Notes: generated from the letters alone by a model not told the origin. Positions 8,029 through 16,625 are shown, numbered from the stretch's first letter. The stretch is DNA of 44,920 nucleotides from CAZRXG01 sp964603985 (GCA_964603985.1 CAZRXG010000036.1:1-44920), one strand, 5' to 3'. Program-made: numbers and translations.

Positions 8029-9689
8029 GGGTGCTCGCTGCCTGCCTGGGCGACTGCGTACACGTCGCCGGGGCGACGCGCTTCCTGCGCATCGCCGAGG
8101 AGGAAGGCCACGAGACGCACTTCACCGGCCCGGCCACCGACCTGGAGACGCTGGTCGAGGCGGTGCTGGCCTTTGACCCGGACGTGATCGGCGTCAGCTA
8201 CCGCCTGACAGCGGAGAACGTCCGCCCCCTGCTGCGCGAATTGAAGGGGATGCTAGCCGCAGCCGGGGTGAGTAACAAGCGTCTGGTGTTCGCCGGGACG
8301 CCGCCGGTCGTCGCGGTGGCGAAGGAGTTTGACCTGTTCGAGGAGCACTTCGAGGGAGGCGAACCGGCAGCCGAAGTGCGGCGCTACCTGCGGCGCTACC
8401 TGCGCGCAGAGGGCAGAAAGGCCGACGCTCGTGAAGCCTTCCCGCGCCGCATGGTCGAGCGCATCCGGTGGAAGGCCCCGGCTCCGATCCTGCGCCATCA
8501 TTACGGAGAGCCGTATCCCACCATCGAGCCGACCGTGCGCGGCGTGGCCAGAATCGCGGAGAGTGGGACGCTGGACGTGATCTCGTTGGGCGCCGACCAG
8601 GACGCACAGGAGAACTTCTTCCGCCCGCACCTGCAGGACCCCAAGTCGAAGGGGGCGGGCGGTGTGCCCTTCCGCAGTGAGGATGATCTGCGCCGCCTGT
8701 ACCGGGCCGCTCGGCGCGGCAATTACCCGTTGATGCGCTCTTACTCTGGCACCGCCGACCACCTCCGCTATGCAGAGATGCTGGTTCGCAGCATCGACAA
8801 TGCCTGGTGCGCGACCTCGCTGTTCTGGTTCAATGCCATGGACGGGCGCGGCCCCTCGCCGTTGGCCGAGTCAATCGGCGAGCACGTCGACCTGATGGCC
8901 TGGCATGGCGCGCGCGACATCCCGGTCGAGGGCAATGAGCCGTATCACTGGGGCATGCGCGATGCGCCCGACGTGGTCGTCTGCGCGGTGTCGGCCATTT
9001 ACGCGCACGTCGCCCGGAAAGCGGGCGTGCGCGACTACGTCGCGACCTACATGTTCGAAAGCCCGCCCCACCTCAACAATGCGATGGATTTAGCCAAGTG
9101 TCTGGCCCAGATCGCGCTGGCCGAGTCGTTCGTCGATCGGGGGTTCCGGGTGTGGCGGCAGACACGCACCGGCCTGCTGAGCTACCCGCTCGGCGTGCCG
9201 CAGGCGCGCGCCCACCTGGCGCAGAGCGTGATGCTCCAGATGGCGGTTCGCCCGCACATCATCCACGTGGTCGGTTACACCGAGGCCGACCACGCCGCCA
9301 CTGCCGACGAGGTGATCGAGTCGGCGCGCATGGCCGGGTACGTGGCCGAGGTCGCGCTGCGCGGCAATCCTGACATGGCCGCCGACCCGCTCATCGGGGA
9401 GCGCAAAGAGGAGCTGATCGCCGAGACACACGTGCTGCTGGACGCCGTCCGCGCGCTCGCGCCGGAAGTAGACGATCCGCTCTCCGACCCGGCGACGCTG
9501 GCCCGCGCGGTGAAGATCGGCCTGCTCGACGCGCCGCAACTGGTCAACAATGCCTACGCGCCCGGCGCGATCCGCACCCGCAGCATCAATGGGGCGATTC
9601 GGGCCGTCGATGAGGACGGCAGTCCGCTGGGTGAGCGGGAGCGGGTTGCCCGCGTGATGGAGCGGGCGATGGCGGAGGAGTGGGTATAG
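8025..9689 (+). CDS. Cobalamin-dependent mutase-like protein (B12-binding domain plus TIM barrel)
   Basis: A 554-residue protein. Residues 1-130 look like a B12-binding Rossmann domain: GDCVHVAG (D10, H13, G16), GVSYRLT (S58, L61) and VFAGTPP stand where carbon-skeleton mutases have DxHxxG, SxL and GG. D-H and S-L are each one residue further apart than in the classical motifs. The rest resembles the TIM barrel of glutamate mutase epsilon subunit or related aminomutases (PLMRSYSGTADHLRY, HWGMRDAPD). The domain fusion and the coupled opine dehydrogenase suggest amino-acid rearrangement, but the reaction is not known. The start is GTG, overlapping the upstream stop. It could also be a non-B12 homolog, given the altered spacing. 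Confidence 0.7.
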   Translation: MRVLAACLGDCVHVAGATRFLRIAEEEGHETHFTGPATDLETLVEAVLAFDPDVIGVSYRLTAENVRPLLRELKGMLAAAGVSNKRLVFAGTPPVVAVAKEFDLFEEHFEGGEPAAEVRRYLRRYLRAEGRKADAREAFPRRMVERIRWKAPAPILRHHYGEPYPTIEPTVRGVARIAESGTLDVISLGADQDAQENFFRPHLQDPKSKGAGGVPFRSEDDLRRLYRAARRGNYPLMRSYSGTADHLRYAEMLVRSIDNAWCATSLFWFNAMDGRGPSPLAESIGEHVDLMAWHGARDIPVEGNEPYHWGMRDAPDVVVCAVSAIYAHVARKAGVRDYVATYMFESPPHLNNAMDLAKCLAQIALAESFVDRGFRVWRQTRTGLLSYPLGVPQARAHLAQSVMLQMAVRPHIIHVVGYTEADHAATADEVIESARMAGYVAEVALRGNPDMAADPLIGERKEELIAETHVLLDAVRALAPEVDDPLSDPATLARAVKIGLLDAPQLVNNAYAPGAIRTRSINGAIRAVDEDGSPLGERERVARVMERAMAEEWV

Positions 9690-9736
9690 CCGGCGGGTCT
9701 AGGTCGCCAGATCGAGAGACAGATCGCCGGTGCCCA

Positions 9737-10513
9737 TCAAAACGCCGGACGGGTGGCGCTTCCGCGCGTGACGCCGATGACGTGGTCGACCAGGTCGAGG
9801 AACACGTACACGTTGGGCGTCCCGCCGACGGTCACACCGGCCCAGCGCAGCCATTGGCCCTCTTTGCGGACGGCGATGACGCCCCGTTCCATCTTGACCT
9901 CCTCGACCTGATCCCAGGGGATGGTCTCCTTGCGGTTGCTCAGCCCGTCCCGGCCAACGCCAAGGTTGCCGAACCAGATCGTCTCGCCGTTTTTGAAGGC
10001 TTCGATGGCGCGGGGAAGCTGGTGCTGTTTGACCTCCTCGACGATGGTCTTACCCAGCGCGGCCACGCCGGGCAGGTCGCCGGAGAAAACGACCTTCCGG
10101 CCATCGGTGCGGCGGATGGTATAGTAATGGTAGACGGCACGGGAACCGGGGCGCGTCTTGGTCAGGCTGGCCCACACCGACTCGATGTCGTCCCAACGGA
10201 AGACATCCTCACGCCCACCCTTGATGTGCACCAGACCATCCTTAAAGACCAACACGCGCATACCGCGCCTGCGACGCCACTGGAAGAACGCCCAGATCGC
10301 CACCCCCAACGGCAGCAGCCCGGCGACGCTCAGGCACAGCAGGCTGGAGTCTGACGCGCTGGCCCGCAGGCCGCCGATGATAAGCCCCAGGCCGACCAGC
10401 CCCCAGAAGATGGTCAGCCCCAGGAACACGATCGGGATGGCAGCGCGAATCTCGTACCTCGCTTTGAGCGTGGTGCCCAGCCCGTAGTCCTTGACAGGTG
10501 ATCCCTCGGCCAT
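9737..10513 (-). CDS. DUF6585-like membrane protein with PH-like domains
   Basis: A 258-residue protein with two adjacent membrane segments near residues 23-70 (IPIVFLGLTIFWGLVGLGLIIGG, then SVAGLLPLGVAIWAFFQW). These are followed by cytoplasmic beta-rich halves with FRWDDIESVWAS and ETIPWDQVEEVKME, a repeated pattern typical of PH-like domains. It resembles DUF6585 proteins of unknown function. The start at 10513 was chosen for its ribosome site (AGGAGA, about 7 nt upstream); the frame stays open upstream, but that part is low-complexity. It is convergent with the mutase gene and divergent from the transposase gene. Confidence 0.7.
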   Translation of the reverse strand: MAEGSPVKDYGLGTTLKARYEIRAAIPIVFLGLTIFWGLVGLGLIIGGLRASASDSSLLCLSVAGLLPLGVAIWAFFQWRRRRGMRVLVFKDGLVHIKGGREDVFRWDDIESVWASLTKTRPGSRAVYHYYTIRRTDGRKVVFSGDLPGVAALGKTIVEEVKQHQLPRAIEAFKNGETIWFGNLGVGRDGLSNRKETIPWDQVEEVKMERGVIAVRKEGQWLRWAGVTVGGTPNVYVFLDLVDHVIGVTRGSATRPAF

Positions 10514-10727
10514 TGTATCTTCTCCTGTTGGCACACGTACACACCCGCCCCCTGGAGTGCGGCCCCCTCTCGTTTGTCGTACAACCGGCCCGCACCCGGA
10601 TAGGCCAGGTAGAGCCATTAAAGCACGAGAGCATGCCTGTGGCAACCGGGCCGGTCGAGGGGGTGGCGCGCGGGTGCCCCCAGCAGACAGTGGAGGTACA
10701 CTGGGGGGCGTTGGAAGGGACAGTCTC

Positions 10728-11333
10728 ATGACATACGACCCTGATATTCACCACCGCCGCTCGATCCGTCTGCCGGGCTACGACTACTCGCGGGTGGGTG
10801 TGTACTACGTCACAGTGTGCACACACAGGCGCGAATGTCTTTTCGGTGAGGTGATGGATGGGGAAATGCATCTTAGTGAGGCCGGTGAGGCGGTCGCCGA
10901 CGAATGGGTGAAATCGGCCCAGATTCGCCGCGAGATTGAACTCGATACCTGGGTGGTTATGCCTAACCATTTTCACGGGATCGTGGTCATCAGCGAGCCG
11001 GTGGGTGACCAGTCGGAGGGCGACCGGCCGGTCGCCCCTACAGACGACATGCCTGCGGAGACCCGGGATCGCAAGCCCGGGCCCAGGCCAAAGTCGCTAT
11101 CTGCGCTGATGGCGGGATTCAAAGCTGCCGTCACGATCCGCGTCAATGCGCTGCGCGCAACGCCCGGCGTTCCTGTCTGGCAGCGCAACTACTACGAGCG
11201 GATCATCCGTAACGAGCGCGAATTGGACGCCGTCCGCCGCTACATCACGAACGACCCGGCACGCTGGCTTGAGGATGACAACCACCCCGCCAGAATGAAC
11301 CGCCAACGTGACAGGCATCCCTCCCTCTGCTAA
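10728..11333 (+). CDS. REP-associated tyrosine transposase (RAYT, Y1 HUH family)
   Basis: A 201-residue single-strand DNA transposase of the IS200/IS605-related Y1 type. It has the RAYT opening (SIRLPGYDYSRVGVYYVTVCTHRRECLFG), the HUH metal motif in MPNHFHGIVV and the catalytic Tyr region NYYERIIRNERE. The start at 10728 follows GGAAGGGA. Between the HUH motif and the helical part is a Pro/Gly-rich insert (residues about 88-122). Its DNA contains a perfect 20-bp palindrome and a CCCGGG inverted repeat, meaning that a REP-like sequence lies in frame inside the gene. RAYTs are thought to spread REP elements; candidates lie at 18106-18138 and 37063-37099. Confidence 0.9.
   Translation: MTYDPDIHHRRSIRLPGYDYSRVGVYYVTVCTHRRECLFGEVMDGEMHLSEAGEAVADEWVKSAQIRREIELDTWVVMPNHFHGIVVISEPVGDQSEGDRPVAPTDDMPAETRDRKPGPRPKSLSALMAGFKAAVTIRVNALRATPGVPVWQRNYYERIIRNERELDAVRRYITNDPARWLEDDNHPARMNRQRDRHPSLC
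11018..11037. repeat. REP-like palindrome inside the RAYT gene
   Basis: The 20-bp sequence GGGCGACCGGCCGGTCGCCC is a perfect palindrome. On the minus strand it is preceded by TGTAG, the GTAG tetranucleotide that RAYT enzymes recognise at the foot of REP hairpins. A second inverted repeat (CCCGGG, 8-nt loop, CCCGGG) follows at about 11062-11081. Confidence 0.7.
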
Positions 11334-11385
11334 ACTATCCCCCGCGCAGCATTTGCTGCCACCACAGCCTGAAGGAGACACACCG

Positions 11386-11871
11386 ATGGGAGAGCGAATC
11401 GACGCCCTGACCGCCCGCCTGGCCGAGAAGGGCGAAGAGACGGCTGCATTTTTCCGCTCGCTGGGGCCGGAGGACTGGCGGGCCCAGATCTACACCGAAG
11501 GCCAGGGCTGGACGGTCCGGCAGGTGCTGTGCCACTTCGTCTCGACCGAGCGCGCATTTGTGCGGATGCTTGAGGAGATCCCGGCGGGGGGCAAGGGCGT
11601 GCCGGAGGGCCTGGACGTCGACGCCTTCAACGCGGCGCAGGTGGCGCGGATGGACGGCATCGCCCCCGACGACCTGATCGAGCAGTTCGAGGCAGCCCGC
11701 GCGGCGATGGTCACGCTGCTGCGCGGCTTCGACGAGGCCGACCTCGACCGGCAGGCGCACCATCCCTGGCTCGGCTTCGACCGGGTGGAGAAGTTCGTCA
11801 AGCTGGTCTACCGTCACAACATGATCCACCAGCGCGACGTGCGCCGGGCGCTGGGAGGAAGCCAATCGTGA
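11386..11871 (+). CDS. DinB-like four-helix protein, copy 1
   Basis: A 161-residue protein of the DinB / mycothiol-maleylpyruvate isomerase N-domain superfamily. Typical features are the helix end GWTVRQVLCHFVSTERAF, which carries the first metal-ligand His, and the C-terminal RHNMIHQRDVRRAL, which carries the later ones. The fold is a four-helix bundle that usually binds zinc or nickel; many members have unknown substrates. The start at 11386 follows AAGGAGA with about 7 nt spacing. The gene overlaps its duplicate by 4 bp. The start also lies only about 50 bp after the transposase gene, so some read-through is possible. Confidence 0.8.
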   Translation: MGERIDALTARLAEKGEETAAFFRSLGPEDWRAQIYTEGQGWTVRQVLCHFVSTERAFVRMLEEIPAGGKGVPEGLDVDAFNAAQVARMDGIAPDDLIEQFEAARAAMVTLLRGFDEADLDRQAHHPWLGFDRVEKFVKLVYRHNMIHQRDVRRALGGSQS

Positions 11872-12344
11872 GCGGGCGCATCAACGACATCGTCGCCCGG
11901 CTGGAGGAGGGCGCGGAGGCGACCGCCGCGTTCTTCGTCTCACTGACCCCGGAGCAGCTGGCCGTGCAGGTCTACGCCGAGGGCGCGCAGTGGAGCGTCC
12001 GGCAGGTGCTGGCCCATCTGGTGACGATTGAGCGCTCGATGCAGTGGCTGTTCCGGGACATCCTGGCGGGCGGTGAAGGCTCCCCGCCCGACTTCGACCT
12101 GGAGCGCTTCAACCGCAGCCAGCCCGCCAAGCTGGACGCCCTCTCGCTCGACGAGCTGCTGGCGCTGTTTGCGGTCACCCGCGCCGAGACGGTCGCCATC
12201 GTCGAGGGGATGGGCGACGCCGACCTCGATCGCGAGGGGCGGCACGCGTTTCTGGGCGTTGACCGGCTGGAGCGCTTCGTGCGGTGGGCCTACGAGCACG
12301 CCCGCCTGCACGAGGAGGACGTGCGCCGGGCGCTCGACCTGTAG
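11868..12344 (+). CDS. DinB-like four-helix protein, copy 2
   Basis: A 158-residue tandem paralog of the preceding gene. It shares the WSVRQVLAHLVTIERSM and EHARLHEEDVRRAL segments, so the putative metal-ligand His residues are kept (the first motif has AHL for CHF). It begins with GTG overlapping the upstream stop (GTGA), a sign of translational coupling. The two proteins may form a heterodimer, since DinB proteins often dimerise; that is inference. It ends 36 bp before the MgtC-like gene. Confidence 0.8.
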   Translation: MSGRINDIVARLEEGAEATAAFFVSLTPEQLAVQVYAEGAQWSVRQVLAHLVTIERSMQWLFRDILAGGEGSPPDFDLERFNRSQPAKLDALSLDELLALFAVTRAETVAIVEGMGDADLDREGRHAFLGVDRLERFVRWAYEHARLHEEDVRRALDL

Positions 12345-12380
12345 GTCGGAGCGATCTCCGCTGCTTCATGAGGTGCGGCT

Positions 12381-13667
12381 GTGACCCAACTGCTTGAGCT
12401 GGAACCCTGGTGGCGCTTCGCCGTGGCGCTCGTCATCGGCGCGCTGATCGGCCTGGAGCGCGAGTTTATCCAGCAGAAGGAAGGCGAGCCGGATTTTGCC
12501 GGTATCCGCACCTTCTCGCTGATCGCCCTGCTGGGCGCGGTGACAGCGCACCTGAGCGGCGAGTTCGGGCTACTGCCCGTGATCGTCGGGCTGGGCGGGC
12601 TGATCCTGCTGGCGGTCGCCAGCTACGCGGGCGGGCTGATCCGCACCGGCGAGGAAGAGGGCATCACGACCGAGGTGGCCGTGCTGCTGGTGTACCTGCT
12701 GGGCGCGATGGTCGTCTGGGACATGGCCGAGCTGGCCGGGGCGCTGGCCGTGATCACCGCGCTGCTGCTGTCGCTCAAGGGCAGCCTGCACGAGGCGATC
12801 CGGCGCATGAGCGCCCAGGACCTGCGCACCACGCTCGAATTCGCGCTGGTGGCAGCCGTCGTGCTGCCGCTGCTGCCCAACCGCGCCATCGACCCGCTGG
12901 GCCTGATCAACCTGTTCCAGATCTGGTTGCTGGTCGTGTTCGTGTCGGGGATCGGGTTCTTCGGCTACGTGCTGATGAAGGTGCTGGGGGCCGAGCGGGG
13001 CATCGGGCTGACGGGCATCCTGGGCGGGATCGTGAGCAGCACCGCCACCACGCTCAGCTTCTCGACGCGCAGCAAGGAGACACCCGCGCTCTCGCCGCAC
13101 TTCGCGCAGGCGATCCTGCTGGCCTCCAGCGTGATGTTCCCGCGCGTGCTGATCGAGGTGCTGGTCGTCCACCCGCCGCTGCTGGGCGTGGTGGTCGCCC
13201 CGCTGGCGGTGATGCTGGTGGCCGGGCTGGCGACCGTCTTTTACCTCAGGCGGCGTCACCGGCCCGGTGAGGAGGACGACGAGAAAGGCGTCACCCTGGC
13301 GAACCCGCTCAAGCTGTCCACCGCAATTATGTTCGGGATCGTGTTCGCGGTGGTGCTGGTCGTCGTGGACGTGGCACAGGATCTGTTCGGGTCGACAGGC
13401 GTGTACGTCGCCAGCGTGATCACCGGCCTGACGGACGTGGACGCCATCACGCTGAGTGTGTCCGGGCTGGCGCGGAACGGCCAGCTTGAGATGGGCGTGG
13501 CGGGGATGGCGGTCGTCATCGCCGCGGTGATGAACACGCTGACCAAGGGCGTGATCGCCTACACGGTCGGCTCGCGCGAGCTGCGCCGCATCATCGTGCC
13601 CGCCTCCGGGGTGATCGTGCTGGTCGGGGCGGTCGGCGTGGGTGTGCTGCTGGTCCTGGTAGGCTAG
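12381..13667 (+). CDS. MgtC/SapB N-domain plus DUF4010 membrane protein
   Basis: A 428-residue polytopic membrane protein. The N-terminal part (FAVALVIGALIGLEREF, then FAGIRTFSLIALLGAV) matches the MgtC/SapB domain. The remainder matches DUF4010 (GGIVSSTATTLSFSTRSKE, then VASVITGLTDVDAITLSVSGLA). About 11-12 hydrophobic segments can be counted. Members are thought to influence ion or pH homeostasis, but their transport activity is not established. The start is GTG at 12381. Its stop codon shares bases with the stop of the convergent cyclase gene (CTAG, 13664-13667). Confidence 0.87.
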   Translation: MTQLLELEPWWRFAVALVIGALIGLEREFIQQKEGEPDFAGIRTFSLIALLGAVTAHLSGEFGLLPVIVGLGGLILLAVASYAGGLIRTGEEEGITTEVAVLLVYLLGAMVVWDMAELAGALAVITALLLSLKGSLHEAIRRMSAQDLRTTLEFALVAAVVLPLLPNRAIDPLGLINLFQIWLLVVFVSGIGFFGYVLMKVLGAERGIGLTGILGGIVSSTATTLSFSTRSKETPALSPHFAQAILLASSVMFPRVLIEVLVVHPPLLGVVVAPLAVMLVAGLATVFYLRRRHRPGEEDDEKGVTLANPLKLSTAIMFGIVFAVVLVVVDVAQDLFGSTGVYVASVITGLTDVDAITLSVSGLARNGQLEMGVAGMAVVIAAVMNTLTKGVIAYTVGSRELRRIIVPASGVIVLVGAVGVGVLLVLVG

Positions 13668-14665
13668 TCGACCGTGAAGCGGTTGACCACGACCGGCTGA
13701 TCGAAGCCCTTAATGCGCGCCTCGGCGGCCACGACGCGGTGATCGACCAGCAGATCCGACACGTCCGGTTCCTCGAAGACCGCCTTTGAGAATGCGACCT
13801 CTCCCGCCTGCGCGATACCCTGCATGCGCGCCGCCAGGTTGACCGTCTGGCCGAAGTAGTCCAGGCGCTCGTTCAGCGTCACCATGATAGTAGGCCCGGC
13901 GTGCACGCCGACCTTGAGCACCAGCCGGTCGTCGCCGGAGAGGTCGTGCCGCTGGTTGAAGTCGGCCAGCGCGGCGTGGCTGGCGAGAGCGCCGCGCAGT
14001 CCCCCCGCACCGTCGAGAAAGGCCGCCATCACGCTGTCACCGATGGTCTTGATCACCGCGCCGCCGGTGCGGTCGACGGCCTCAAACAGGACGTCGAAGT
14101 GCTCGCGCACCAGTTGGAAGGCGTGCGGATCGCCGCGCCGCGCGTACAGCGCCGTGCTGCCGCTCAGGTCGGAGAACAGCAGGCCGACGCGGCGCACGTC
14201 CAGCGTCTGGCCGGAGGGGAGCGGCTGATCCTGCGCCCAGTCGCGGAACGTCTGGACGGTCAGCAGGTCGTGGCCGGTGGTGGGTGGGTATGAGTGGGCG
14301 ATGGTTTCCAGGTAGGTCTGATCCTGCGCCGTCGGGCCCAGCCGCCGCAGCGTCGGATGGACGGAGAAGGTGACGTGCACCTCGTCGTCGGCGTGGGCGG
14401 TGAAGTTGTTGCCGCACTTGGCGCAGGTCTGTGTGCCGGTGGTTTCGTTCAGCGAGTCGACCTCGCGCTGGGCGTGGCAGGCCGGACACTCAAGCTCCCA
14501 GTGCAGCACGGTCTCGCCGCCCAGCATCGAGTCGGCCAGCGCGGACAGCACGGTGCGGTGCTCGGCCTTCAGGCTGGACGCCATGTGGCGCGGGTAAGCG
14601 TGATAGACTGCCCGCTCCTCGGCGTGGAGCAGGTAGTCGCGCAGGTGTTCACGAGTGATGTTCAT
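13664..14665 (-). CDS. Class III adenylate/guanylate cyclase with N-terminal zinc ribbon
   Basis: A 333-residue protein. Residues 1-140 contain a zinc ribbon (ELECPACHAQRE, then TCAKCGNNF) within a region resembling DUF5939. Residues about 165-333 are a class III cyclase domain: LLFSDLSGSTALY supplies the first metal Asp, IKTIGDSVMAAF the second Asp, and DYFGQTVNLAARMQ the transition-state Asn/Arg pair. All catalytic landmarks appear intact, so cAMP or cGMP synthesis is plausible. No membrane segment is present. A divergent promoter region separates it from the epimerase gene. Confidence 0.88.
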   Translation of the reverse strand: MNITREHLRDYLLHAEERAVYHAYPRHMASSLKAEHRTVLSALADSMLGGETVLHWELECPACHAQREVDSLNETTGTQTCAKCGNNFTAHADDEVHVTFSVHPTLRRLGPTAQDQTYLETIAHSYPPTTGHDLLTVQTFRDWAQDQPLPSGQTLDVRRVGLLFSDLSGSTALYARRGDPHAFQLVREHFDVLFEAVDRTGGAVIKTIGDSVMAAFLDGAGGLRGALASHAALADFNQRHDLSGDDRLVLKVGVHAGPTIMVTLNERLDYFGQTVNLAARMQGIAQAGEVAFSKAVFEEPDVSDLLVDHRVVAAEARIKGFDQPVVVNRFTVD

Positions 14666-14740
14666 CGATCCGTCCCCCTATGTGGCTGCTCACCAAAGCT
14701 GCGGGTTGCCACTCGCCCTGTGGCGCAGGCATATAGGGTT

Positions 14741-14746
14741 ATTATA
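14741..14746 (-). promoter_or_regulatory. -10 box for the cyclase gene
   Basis: On the minus strand this reads TATAAT, about 75 bp upstream of the cyclase start. No convincing -35 box is seen. It is divergent from the TATAAT at 14836-14841. Confidence 0.4.
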
Positions 14747-14813
14747 TCCCGAAGCCGGTTGGATGCGACGGCGGGCACGCCTGGGCACGTTGGAAGAACC
14801 CTCTCCCCCCGCC

Positions 14814-14841
14814 TTGCTGCGAGGTGCCCAACTGCTATAAT
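14814..14841 (+). promoter_or_regulatory. Promoter for the RmlC-like epimerase gene
   Basis: TTGCTG (14814-14819) and TATAAT (14836-14841) are 16 bp apart, about 60 bp upstream of the ATG at 14902. The -10 box is perfect; the -35 box matches only its TTG half. Confidence 0.5.
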
Positions 14842-14901
14842 CACCGGGGATAGCCGGTTCGCCTCTACATTTTGTGAATCACGATTCGCCAAAGGACCAC
14901 T

Positions 14902-15363
14902 ATGGGCAAGATCCACGACGTTGTGATCAAGAAGCTGGTCACGCACTGCGACGACCGGGGCTACCTGCGCGAGGTGCTGCGCGACGACGACAGGCTGATG
15001 GAGCGCTTCGGACAGACGACGATCACCAAAACCTACCCCGGCGTGATCAAGGCGTTCCACTGGCACAGGAAGCAGGATGACCTGTGGTACGTGGTCGATG
15101 GGATGGCGCGCGTGGTGCTGTACGACCGGCGCGCAGACTCGCCGACGCGCGGGGAGACGCAGATCATCTGCGCAGGAGAGGACAACCCGGTGCTGATCCT
15201 GATCCCCAGGGGCATCGCGCACGGCTATCAGGTGCTGGGCAGCAGGCCGGTGATTCTGTTCTACCACACGACGCAGAGCTACAACCCCGACGATCCGGAC
15301 GAGGAACGGGTGCCGTTTGACGACCCGGAGATCGGCTTCGACTGGTCGATTCAGAATCGCTGA
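14902..15363 (+). CDS. dTDP-4-dehydrorhamnose 3,5-epimerase-like cupin
   Basis: A 153-residue single-domain cupin of the RmlC family. The signature KAFHWHRKQDDLWYVVDG contains the His that acts as base in sugar epimerases. PRGIAHGYQVLG and YHTTQSYNPDDPDEERVPFDDPEIGFDW match the family C-terminal part. These enzymes epimerise C3 and C5 of nucleotide-linked keto sugars. The protein is shorter than the usual 180 residues, lacking part of the N-terminus. No other deoxysugar genes are nearby, so the substrate is uncertain. Confidence 0.83.
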   Translation: MGKIHDVVIKKLVTHCDDRGYLREVLRDDDRLMERFGQTTITKTYPGVIKAFHWHRKQDDLWYVVDGMARVVLYDRRADSPTRGETQIICAGEDNPVLILIPRGIAHGYQVLGSRPVILFYHTTQSYNPDDPDEERVPFDDPEIGFDWSIQNR

Positions 15364-15372
15364 GGGGTTACG

Positions 15373-15759
15373 CTACATTCTGGCGATGCTGCGGATGACG
15401 GCGACGATCTGCCCTGGGTCGCCGTCTTTGGGGGCAAAGCCGCTGGCCCCGGCTTCGAAGGCTCTGTCGGCCACCCAGGCATCGCTTTCCGCCGACATGA
15501 CGATCACGGGAATGTGTGGCATGTCGCTGCATAGGGCAAGGGTGAGCGTTGGCCCATCTGTGTCGGGCAGGTGGTAGTCGGTCAGGATCAGGTCGGGTTG
15601 GAGTACGTAGGCCAGTTCCAGGCCATCGCGCCCGGAGTGGGCGGTGCCCACGATGCGGAGGTCATCTTCCAGGCTGAGGTAGCGGCTCAGCAGGGTACAA
15701 CTCTGCTCGTTGTCGTCGATGAGAAGAATGCGGACTGATCCATTTGGAGTTATCGACAT
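15373..15759 (-). CDS. Stand-alone response regulator receiver protein
   Basis: A 128-residue CheY-like receiver with no output domain. VRILLIDDNEQSC gives the acidic pair, LILTDYHLPDTDG the phosphoacceptor Asp, VIVMSAESD the Ser and FAPKDGD the conserved Lys, so it should be phosphorylatable. I chose the ATG at 15759 (MSITPNGSV). The frame stays open 24 codons upstream, but those residues do not resemble a receiver. The gene is convergent with the epimerase gene (9-bp gap). A partner kinase is not adjacent; the nearest is at 18405-19823. Confidence 0.83.
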   Translation of the reverse strand: MSITPNGSVRILLIDDNEQSCTLLSRYLSLEDDLRIVGTAHSGRDGLELAYVLQPDLILTDYHLPDTDGPTLTLALCSDMPHIPVIVMSAESDAWVADRAFEAGASGFAPKDGDPGQIVAVIRSIARM

Positions 15760-16127
15760 AGCTCTATCCACCACAGCCCAGGTGATGACACCGGCGTTCT
15801 CACACTCTATTGTAGGCCAAAAAGCGGCCAACGGCGGAAATTGTTATAAAATAGTATGTATACGAAGTATATTACTTTTGACGGCGCTGCCGGAAAGGGA
15901 TAGGTAGCAACGCAGTCCCCGGCCCGGCGCTGCGATTCGCCGGGGGCGCAGTGTTCTGCCTGTCGGGAGATGAATCCGCCCGGCAGCAGGACGACGGGCC
16001 ACCGCTCTTATGCACCTCTGATGCAGCTCTGCTCTTCTTCTTACGCCCCTCTATGATGCTTCATACACACCCCCCGTATACTCGTGGTGCAAGCTGATAC
16101 CAAAAACGTGATGGAGGGATACGAGAA
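15760..16127. other. Intergenic region with AT-rich promoter-like segment and hairpin
   Basis: No gene is supported. An AT-rich patch around 15840-15875, with a GTATAC palindrome (15858-15863), could hold the promoter of the receiver gene. A hairpin CCCGGCG/CGCCGGG (15923-15929 with 15938-15944) follows, without a T-run. TATACT at 16077-16082 is a possible -10 box for the Hsp20 gene. No CIRCE element or other heat-shock operator was recognised. Confidence 0.45.
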
Positions 16128-16571
16128 ATGGCTATTACCCGTTGGAACCCGGCCCGTGACCTGGCAACCATGCGCGCGGCGATGGATCACCTGAGCGACA
16201 GCTTCTGGGCGGATCGTGCCTGGCCGACGAACGACAGCGGCCAGCGCGTCGCCTGCCTGCCGCTGGATGTCTACAGCACCGAGAACGACATCGTCGTGAT
16301 GGCGGCGCTGCCCGGCATCGACCCGGAGAGCGTCGACATCACCGTTTCAGGCGACACGCTGACGATCAAGGGCGAGGTGCCCCGGCGTCTTGAGAACGTC
16401 GACTACGCCTTCGCCGAGCGCTTTCACGGCCCCTTCAGCCGCACGCTGAAACTGAGCGTCCCGGTTGACGTGGACGCGATTGAGGCCCACGCTGAGGGCG
16501 GCATCCTGACCCTGGTTCTGCCCAAGGCCGAGGAAGTCCGCCCCAGGGTCATCAAGGTGAAGGCTAAGTAA
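16128..16571 (+). CDS. Hsp20/alpha-crystallin family small heat-shock protein
   Basis: A 147-residue cytoplasmic chaperone that holds unfolding proteins. It opens with RWNPARDLATMRAAMDHL, usual for bacterial Hsp20. The alpha-crystallin domain spans roughly residues 45-140 (PLDVYSTENDIVVMAALPGIDPESVDITVSGDTLTIKGEV), closing with the GGILTLVLPKAEE signature (the G-x-L motif region). The ATG follows GGAGGGA. It is followed by a clear rho-independent terminator, so it is probably a single-gene unit. Confidence 0.95.
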   Translation: MAITRWNPARDLATMRAAMDHLSDSFWADRAWPTNDSGQRVACLPLDVYSTENDIVVMAALPGIDPESVDITVSGDTLTIKGEVPRRLENVDYAFAERFHGPFSRTLKLSVPVDVDAIEAHAEGGILTLVLPKAEEVRPRVIKVKAK

Positions 16572-16594
16572 GATCATCTCTCTCCTGAGCGAAG

Positions 16595-16625
16595 GAGCGG
16601 CCCGCTGCGACCGGGTCGCTCTTTT
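16595..16625 (+). terminator. Rho-independent terminator of the Hsp20 gene
   Basis: The stem pairs GAGCG (16595-16599) and CCCG (16601-16604) with CGGG (16612-16615) and CGCTC (16617-16621), with a G-U pair between and a 7-nt loop. TTTT follows. It lies 24 bp after the Hsp20 stop codon. Confidence 0.85.
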
